From Chloracidobacterium sp. (GTDB lineage: Bacteria; Acidobacteriota; Blastocatellia; Pyrinomonadales; Pyrinomonadaceae): a stretch of 64,000 bases of DNA. The DNA lies in assembly GCA_016706275.1 (NCBI GenBank), contig JADJJY010000004.1:1-64000 (forward strand). Direction: 5' to 3'. Of this stretch, positions 58,542 through 64,000 are shown piece by piece. Under the pieces are notes generated by a model. That model was not told the origin of the DNA and did not search any database. It was given only the letters and a program-made list of their open reading frames with translations. A program made the translations under genes and the position numbers. Positions within the stretch are counted from its first letter, which is position 1. Each line of letters begins with the position of its first letter.

Positions 58542-61160
58542 TTACGGTTTGATTGCCGCTTTGAAATCAGCATCGAGCTCCGATATCCATTTCATTACAT
58601 TTGGCTCATCTTTGTATTTAGACTTCATCGCGTCAAATAGCGGTTGGCCACGAGGGTCGGCGATGCCAACGAGAGCATAGAGTGCGTCGTAAACGCCGTC
58701 ACGATTGCCGGCATCCGAGGCCTGCTTTAACCTATCAGCGACCACATCAAATGCACGCGGGTCGCCCTTGCCGGTTAGGCCGACGACCATTATGGCGTTT
58801 GACCGGACCTTTGGCAGGAGCGACGTGTCCTTGAGTGCCTTATACCCGATCTCGAACCCCCGCTTATCTTCCAGCCAAGCCAACCCGATTAAGGCGGCAG
58901 ACTGTATGCGGCCTTTCCACGACGGAGTGTTGGCGAGTTTTGCCAACGCGTCAAAGGCACGCGGATCTTTGGCCTGTCCGAGGCCGGACGCAGCATAATC
59001 GATCACCCCATAGCTGAGGTCGGACAGAGCCGCAAGATAAATGTCGGCATATTTTTTGTCCTGCGTCTCACCGAGCAGTTCGATGGCGTCCGAGCGGATC
59101 GGAGCCTCTTTGTCTTTGGTCAGACGAATTACGGCTGCCTCGACGTTTGCATCGAGCTTGGCCGGCGGACGCTTTTGGTTTGGCGGAGGATCCGGCGAAT
59201 AGATATTTGCGATCACCGACAAAGCGGCACGGCGGATACGCCAAAATGGATCTTTTTCGGCCGAGGTAATAAGGGCGGCAACGATACGTTCTTTTTCAGC
59301 AGCATTTGCAGCCTTGGTTTCAAGCTCGCCCATCGCCCAGCGGCGTCCGAGGACATCTTTGTCATTCGCCATCTGATAAAGCAGATCGTCCGTCGATTTC
59401 TCAAACTTCATCTCCTTGAGCAGCGTGTCTTCGTAATCCCAATTGACGAGCTTTGGCTTTGCTGCCGCGTCAAATGTAAATACATTCTCTGCCTGCGGCT
59501 TCATCCAGACGCGGGTCACCTTGTTGTCGATATTTACATCGACATAACTTTGGAAAAACTCCGTCTGGGGATATTCGTTATTGAGATCTAGCTTTTGCGT
59601 CTGTTTGACGTTGAGCGTCAGCTTTTTCGCAGCCGCATCGTAGGCCTGAGTGACTTCAAAAACCGGATGCCCCATCTTGTACAGCCACTGGTCAAAAAAC
59701 CAGTCCATCGACTGGCCGCTCGTTTCCTCGACGGCGATCCTCAGGTCTTCGGTCGAGACAGGTTGGTGGGCGTTTTCGGTTAAGTACTTTTTCAGCGATG
59801 CGGCAAACAGTTTGTCGCCGAGATGTTTGCGGAGCATATGCAACACCGAACCTCCGCCGGGGTAGGCGTAGTTATCAAACATGGCGTCTTTGTTTGCGTA
59901 ATATTTCGTCACGATCGGACGACGCTGGCCCTGTGCCCAGGATCCAAGAACTTGATCATGGCTGTTGCGCAGATCAGCGTAAAGAAACTCATCGTGGCCC
60001 TTAAGCTTTTCGGTCCACATATGCTGCATATATGTCGCAAAGCTCTCGTTGAGCCATATCTGCCCCCAATCGCGGCAGGTGACGTAGTCGCCAAACCACT
60101 GGTGTGCAAGCTCGTGTGACTGCAGCCCTTCGCTGTCGGTATCGAGCAGCTCGCGTTCGTCGAGGATCATCTCTTCGATCTGCGTCGTGGCCGATATATT
60201 TTCCATCCCGCCGCCAAAATCTTCGACAAACGCCTGTGAATACTTGGCGTATGGATATTTAACGCCAGTCACCTCCGAAAAGAACCGCATCGTCGCGGGT
60301 AGATTCTTTGTCGTCGCGGCGACCTCTTTGGTCTCGTTGACATAGCCATAGTTATAGACCGGGATGCCGTCAAAATCCTGCACGACGGGCGTCGTCTCGG
60401 TGACGACGATCGAGGTCAGATAATTTGTGTACGGCTGTTCCATCTTCCAATAGAACGTGCGCGTGCTGTCAGCATTCTCTTTTGTCTCCATCAATTTGCC
60501 GTTCGATACGACAAAGAAAGGCTTTGCGACCGTGACGCGAATGTCCGTCGTGCGAAAATCGTTAGGGCTGTCGTATGACGGGAACCAGTAGCGGTTAAAT
60601 TCGCTCTCGCCCTGTGACCAGATCTGACGCGGTTTGTTTGGATTGTCCGCCGTCGGTTTGATAAACCGCAGCCCTTGGCCAAAACCACCTAGAATGCCGC
60701 TGTCGCTGGCATTATTTACATAATTGGTTTTGTATACAACGGCAACTTTAACCTCTTCGCCGCCGCGATAAACGCGGTCAAGCGTGACGTTAAGATTATC
60801 GTTATCTGCTTTGCCGTCGTAAGTGTATTTGAGGGCTCCGCCGCCAACCAGCGTAACCGATTCGATCGTCATCAGCGCCGCATCAAGCTGAAAAGTATCC
60901 GTGTCGGCGAACGGAGCAAACGTCACCACCGTCGAACCGATCGCCTGTTCCTTGTCCCAGTCAAACGACAGGTCAATATCGAGATGCTTGACGTCGATCT
61001 TGCGGCTGCGGATCCAGTTGACCGGCGGCAGCTTACGCTTTTCGTCCTGCTGAACAAAAACATTCCGCTCCATCGGCCGAGCCTGCACCATCGCAGACAT
61101 GACAAACATTACGATCATCATGCCCGCAAACATCCGGCGGACAATACTCTGTGTGGTCAT
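58542..61160 (-). CDS. Secreted M1-family aminopeptidase with HEAT-repeat tail
   Basis: An 872-residue exported zinc peptidase. It has a signal peptide (about 8-30), an N-terminal beta saddle (about 45-240) and a catalytic domain with the substrate motif GGGMEN (usual GAMEN, here GGMEN) and HELAH-x18-E (H349, E350, H353, E372). A C-terminal set of HEAT-like helical repeats (about 620-870, for example IRSDAIELLGETQDKK and DPRAFDALAKLAN) replaces the usual ERAP1-like tail. It removes N-terminal residues from peptides, probably in the periplasm. The ATG at 61160 has a GAGGA site; the frame extends to a TTG at 61172. Confidence 0.9.
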   Translation of the reverse strand: MTTQSIVRRMFAGMMIVMFVMSAMVQARPMERNVFVQQDEKRKLPPVNWIRSRKIDVKHLDIDLSFDWDKEQAIGSTVVTFAPFADTDTFQLDAALMTIESVTLVGGGALKYTYDGKADNDNLNVTLDRVYRGGEEVKVAVVYKTNYVNNASDSGILGGFGQGLRFIKPTADNPNKPRQIWSQGESEFNRYWFPSYDSPNDFRTTDIRVTVAKPFFVVSNGKLMETKENADSTRTFYWKMEQPYTNYLTSIVVTETTPVVQDFDGIPVYNYGYVNETKEVAATTKNLPATMRFFSEVTGVKYPYAKYSQAFVEDFGGGMENISATTQIEEMILDERELLDTDSEGLQSHELAHQWFGDYVTCRDWGQIWLNESFATYMQHMWTEKLKGHDEFLYADLRNSHDQVLGSWAQGQRRPIVTKYYANKDAMFDNYAYPGGGSVLHMLRKHLGDKLFAASLKKYLTENAHQPVSTEDLRIAVEETSGQSMDWFFDQWLYKMGHPVFEVTQAYDAAAKKLTLNVKQTQKLDLNNEYPQTEFFQSYVDVNIDNKVTRVWMKPQAENVFTFDAAAKPKLVNWDYEDTLLKEMKFEKSTDDLLYQMANDKDVLGRRWAMGELETKAANAAEKERIVAALITSAEKDPFWRIRRAALSVIANIYSPDPPPNQKRPPAKLDANVEAAVIRLTKDKEAPIRSDAIELLGETQDKKYADIYLAALSDLSYGVIDYAASGLGQAKDPRAFDALAKLANTPSWKGRIQSAALIGLAWLEDKRGFEIGYKALKDTSLLPKVRSNAIMVVGLTGKGDPRAFDVVADRLKQASDAGNRDGVYDALYALVGIADPRGQPLFDAMKSKYKDEPNVMKWISELDADFKAAIKP

Positions 61161-61280
61161 ATAATTCCTCAATTTTTAATGTATTTTTCTCGAACTAACT
61201 GATTGTCGATCTGTTTGATTGGTTACGCAAGCCAGAATGTTTTGTTTCACCATCGCTCGCCGCACCGATTCTTGGCCACC

Positions 61281-61317
61281 CTGGTCCACCTAGGTCCACC
61301 TGGTCCGGACCGGACCA
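61281..61317 (+). repeat. Short direct and inverted repeats
   Basis: Two GGTCCACC units with a 10-bp period (61283, 61293) run into GGTCCGGACC and GGACCA, an overlapping inverted motif. Role unknown. Confidence 0.5.
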
Positions 61318-61325
61318 AAAAACAG

Positions 61326-61352
61326 AAAGGCTGCCCATTTGGACAGCCTTTT
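61326..61352 (-). terminator. Rho-independent terminator
   Basis: On the minus strand AAGGCTGTCC-AAAT-GGGCAGCCTT has a stem of about 10 bp with one G-T pair, followed by TCTGTTTTTT. It lies 20 bp after the DUF937 gene. Confidence 0.75.
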
Positions 61353-61371
61353 ACCGTTTACTGACAACTAT

Positions 61372-62010
61372 TTACTTATTAGTCATATATTTGAACGCCA
61401 TTGACGCGATGTCGTCCATTGCGCTGCCGTCGCGGTCGCTGTCGAGCATGTTTGACGCCATGTCGATCATTGCGTTGCCGGACGATTGCGGAGCGGCTTG
61501 CTGATTACCACCCAAAAGCCCGCCGAGCAGTCCGCCGAGCCCGTCTGCACCTACGTTTTGCTCTTGTTTTTGTTTGCCGAGATAGCTCATCACGATCGGG
61601 GCGAGAAACATCAGGATCTGTGCGACCTGGCCGAGCCCGAGGCCCGATTTGTTGCTAACCTCTTGGGCAACCGCACCTTGGTTGGTGCCGAGGATGTGCC
61701 CGAGTATGCCGCCCGCATCGGCTTGACGCGGCGGAGGAGCCGCCTCTTGCCCGCCGCCAAAGATCATACCGGCAAGCCCGCCAAGATTATCAAGCACACC
61801 GCCGCCGGCGTGGTCCTGTTCGAGAGCGGTATTGAGACTCTCGGCCCCTTGGGGTGTCGCGGCGTTGTTGGCAAGGCCGTTAATTAATGCGGGCAGAGCC
61901 ATCTGGATCGCCGAATTGACCAGCGAACTGTCAGCCCCGACATTCTGACTGATCTGTTCGACCGCCTGAGTTCCCTGCTCCTGTCCAAGCAGATCTTGTA
62001 ATGAAAACAT
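61372..62010 (-). CDS. DUF937 family protein
   Basis: A 212-residue DUF937 protein (YidB-like), with MALPALINGLANNA near residue 40, a Gly-rich segment and SYLGKQKQEQN. The Gly/Ala-rich, loosely structured character is usual for the family, whose role is unclear. SD GGAG precedes the ATG at 62010. No functional neighbours. Confidence 0.85.
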   Translation of the reverse strand: MFSLQDLLGQEQGTQAVEQISQNVGADSSLVNSAIQMALPALINGLANNAATPQGAESLNTALEQDHAGGGVLDNLGGLAGMIFGGGQEAAPPPRQADAGGILGHILGTNQGAVAQEVSNKSGLGLGQVAQILMFLAPIVMSYLGKQKQEQNVGADGLGGLLGGLLGGNQQAAPQSSGNAMIDMASNMLDSDRDGSAMDDIASMAFKYMTNK

Positions 62011-62080
62011 AATTTATATCTCCTGATTTTCGAAATAATTGCTGTGCCGATATAGTAGCAGAATACGTTTTGATGCAGAA

Positions 62081-62142
62081 GCCCGCACGGAGTAAGGGCG
62101 TTACATCCAACTCGAGAGTCACGCCCTTACTTACGTGCGGGC
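62081..62142. repeat. 62-bp palindromic element
   Basis: Arms GCCCGCACG...TAAGGGCGT and ACGCCCTTA...CGTGCGGGC pair nearly fully (internal GAG/CTTA mismatch) around a 20-base loop. It sits between divergent genes, ending 15 bp before the start at 62158. A REP-like intergenic repeat is likely. Confidence 0.75.
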
Positions 62143-62157
62143 CTAGGCACACAAATA

Positions 62158-64000
62158 ATGACCCTGCCCCGCACGAGAAAACCATTCACCGTTAAAAATT
62201 CGATAGCCGCAGCAGTGGCGGGCTTAATATTGCTCGCCTTGCTCGCCGTGGTGGTTTGGTTTTGGTGGGGTACGACGGTTAGAGTCAAACCCTATAAATT
62301 CGTCTCAACCGTTGCCGGAACGGGCGGCGAATTTGGCGAGCCGTTTGGCATCGCGGTCAGGGGCAATGACGTATTTGTCACGGACGGACAGAACGATCAG
62401 ATCTGGCGTATCTCCGACGGTAAGGCGACCGTCTTCGCCGCCGGACTCGATACGCCGTCGGGCATCGCATTTACCAAAAACGGCGATCTGATCGTCGCCG
62501 ACAGTGGTTCGCATACGATCAAGAGCGTCAATGCTAAGGGCGAGGTGACGGTTATTGCGGGCGTGAATGGCAAGCAAGGCTTTGCCGACAGTGATGCGAC
62601 AATCGCTCTTTTTAATGCTCCGGTCGGCATCGCGGTCGGTGCTGACGGCCGTGTGTTTGTCGCCGACACCTACAACGACCGCATCCGCGTGATCGACAAT
62701 GGCAAGGTCACGACGCTCTCCGGAAGCGGCAAGGGTTATGCTGACGGAGTCGGCGACCAAGCTAAATTTGACACACCGACAGGCATCGCCGTCTGGCAGG
62801 ACAAACTCCTCATCTCCGACGCGGGCAACCGCCGCATCCGTGTCGTCGAACCAACGGGAATTGTTTGGACGCTTGCCGGTAACGGCGAACAAAACCTAAA
62901 AGACGGCCTGTTGTCCACCGCGTTGTTTGTCCAACCAACCGCTATCTCTGTCAACAAAAGCGGCCAGATCTATATTGCCGACGGCAACGCGATACGGATG
63001 ATCTCCGGCGAAGTGCTCCCGATCGTCCAAACGATCTCCGCCGACGAACGCGGCCTCAGCGACGGCAATCTTCACCGCTCACGTTTCAACCGCCCGTCGG
63101 GACTCGCTTTCGACGCGGCGGGCAATTTGCTCGTCGCCGATAGCGAGAACAGGCTTGTTCGCAACATCTTGCCGCAAAACAACGACACCGCGATAACCAA
63201 GGAACAAATAGCCGCTCTTCGCGACAAGCCCGAAGAATTCAGACAACTACAACCCGCCCGTTGGCCCTACGATCCGCCGACCGCCAAACGCGACATCGCC
63301 GGCACGCTCGGCGAGATACGCGGCGAGATGAAACCCGGCAGCGATCAGGTCTGGTATCACAACGGCCTCGACATCGCCGGGGCTTACGGCGAAACGGCCC
63401 GCTTTGTCCGCGACGAAAAGGTCTTGCGGCCGATCGCGGCGGAAAATTTTGGCACGCTTCGCGAGCTGATCCGAATGCCGACGCTTGGCTATATCCACAT
63501 CCGCTTGGGCCGCAATGTCGAGTCGGTGCCCTTTGGAGACGGTCGCTTTCAGTTTGAAAAAGAAACTAGCGGCAAACTCAGCGGCGTCCGCGTCCCGCGC
63601 GGTGCTAAATTCAAAGCGGGCGAACCCATCGGCACTCTCAATGCAATGAACCACGTCCACCTCATCGCCGGACGCAGCGGCAGCGAAATGAACGCTCTCG
63701 ACGCACTTACTCTACCTGGCCTGACCGATTCACGGCCGCCGACAATAGAAAACGTAACGCTATTTGATAAAAATTGGAGTGAAATCGAAACCGCAAAGAA
63801 AAACCAGCGTATTACTCTGCGTGACCAGACCAGGATCGTGGTCAGAGCCTACGATCAGGCCGACGGCAACTCTGAAAAGCGGCGTCTGGGCGTTTTCAAA
63901 CTCGGCTATCAGTTGCTAAAACAGGACGGCTCTGCGGTGGCGGATACAAAATGGACGATCGTATTTGACCGTCTGCCGTCAGCTGCTTCGATCTCGCTGG
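62158..64000 (+). CDS. Membrane-anchored NHL-repeat protein with M23-like domain (partial)
   Basis: The open frame runs off the window end (614 codons seen). It has a signal anchor (about 14-40, ending WFWWGTTV) and about six NHL repeats (about 48-340; typical units ADSGSHTIKSV, VADTYNDRIRVID and SDAGNRRIRVV), forming a beta-propeller. A region about 385-520 resembles an M23/LysM-type peptidase or lipoprotein-linked fold (WYHNGLDIAG, a PIAAENFG strand, and AMNHVHLIAG). The latter has His and Asp at the positions of M23 zinc ligands, but I cannot confirm activity. After it a new beta domain begins. Function unknown; a surface sensor or wall-binding protein is possible. Confidence 0.82.
   Translation, partial: MTLPRTRKPFTVKNSIAAAVAGLILLALLAVVVWFWWGTTVRVKPYKFVSTVAGTGGEFGEPFGIAVRGNDVFVTDGQNDQIWRISDGKATVFAAGLDTPSGIAFTKNGDLIVADSGSHTIKSVNAKGEVTVIAGVNGKQGFADSDATIALFNAPVGIAVGADGRVFVADTYNDRIRVIDNGKVTTLSGSGKGYADGVGDQAKFDTPTGIAVWQDKLLISDAGNRRIRVVEPTGIVWTLAGNGEQNLKDGLLSTALFVQPTAISVNKSGQIYIADGNAIRMISGEVLPIVQTISADERGLSDGNLHRSRFNRPSGLAFDAAGNLLVADSENRLVRNILPQNNDTAITKEQIAALRDKPEEFRQLQPARWPYDPPTAKRDIAGTLGEIRGEMKPGSDQVWYHNGLDIAGAYGETARFVRDEKVLRPIAAENFGTLRELIRMPTLGYIHIRLGRNVESVPFGDGRFQFEKETSGKLSGVRVPRGAKFKAGEPIGTLNAMNHVHLIAGRSGSEMNALDALTLPGLTDSRPPTIENVTLFDKNWSEIETAKKNQRITLRDQTRIVVRAYDQADGNSEKRRLGVFKLGYQLLKQDGSAVADTKWTIVFDRLPSAASISL

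Overview
This window is a stretch of bacterial chromosome carrying about 40 protein genes and no rRNA, tRNA, phage or CRISPR locus that I could find. The gene set fits an Acidobacteriota lineage, probably Blastocatellia/Pyrinomonadales. The signs are a split glycine decarboxylase (gcvPA/gcvPB), the bacillithiol ligase BshC, an isolated atpDC pair, and many large secreted proteins with CHRD, Calx-beta, DUF11, PPC and carboxypeptidase-regulatory-like modules. This placement is inference from gene content only.

Layout. Positions 426-8385 (minus) hold two giant secreted proteins that share a C-terminal module and a 3' terminator; the first is split by three one-base slips. Positions 8598-10595 (minus) hold atpD-atpC. 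From 10758 to 16998 (plus) run a DUF433/DUF5615 toxin-antitoxin pair, phoH, ybeY, zwf, a CNNM/CorC-type transporter, a peroxiredoxin and a biotin-carrier protein. From 25036 down to 16999 (minus) is a compact five-gene unit: bshC, mutL, a 42-residue membrane protein, a Na+/solute symporter and a secreted PIG-L deacetylase. A BNR-repeat protein, a beta-barrel/OmpA-like protein and glutamate dehydrogenase follow (25154-31362, minus). From 31729 to 40830 (plus) lie three secreted proteins of unknown role and then the glycine cleavage operon gcvT-gcvH-gcvPA-[37 aa membrane protein]-[Tat-exported class V aminotransferase]-gcvPB-[secreted 129 aa protein]. Next come a DedA-like protein, a Rieske protein, pntA-pntB, a DUF559 nuclease gene set inside hairpin repeats, a thioredoxin-like ferredoxin, an FHA-trypsin membrane protein, an MFS exporter, an acyltransferase, a reprolysin-type metalloprotease, metH with a SAM-II-like riboswitch leader, a DUF11-like secreted protein, an M1 peptidase, a DUF937 protein and an NHL-repeat protein cut by the window end.

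The most unusual layer is repetitive DNA. (1) Short arrays with an exact 7-bp period, in several sequence families, recur through the window. They often form inverted arms ending at a start codon (atpC, gcvPA, the ferredoxin, the FHA-trypsin gene) and twice encode the hydrophobic core of a signal peptide. Because 7 and 3 share no factor, such an array encodes the same heptapeptide in all three frames of one strand. (2) A roughly 55-bp double-hairpin repeat, with an invariant SD/anti-SD-like hairpin and a second hairpin showing compensatory changes, flanks a DUF559 nuclease gene and is also inserted in frame in ybeY. Together these suggest a nuclease-associated mobile repeat (REP-like) and a second, STRR-like repeat system reshaping gene starts and coding regions.

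Regulation visible in sequence includes the SAM-II-like aptamer plus intrinsic terminator before metH, a family of near-identical UUCG-loop terminators, and several coupled ATGA overlaps (symporter/PIG-L, pntA/pntB, 37 aa protein/aminotransferase).
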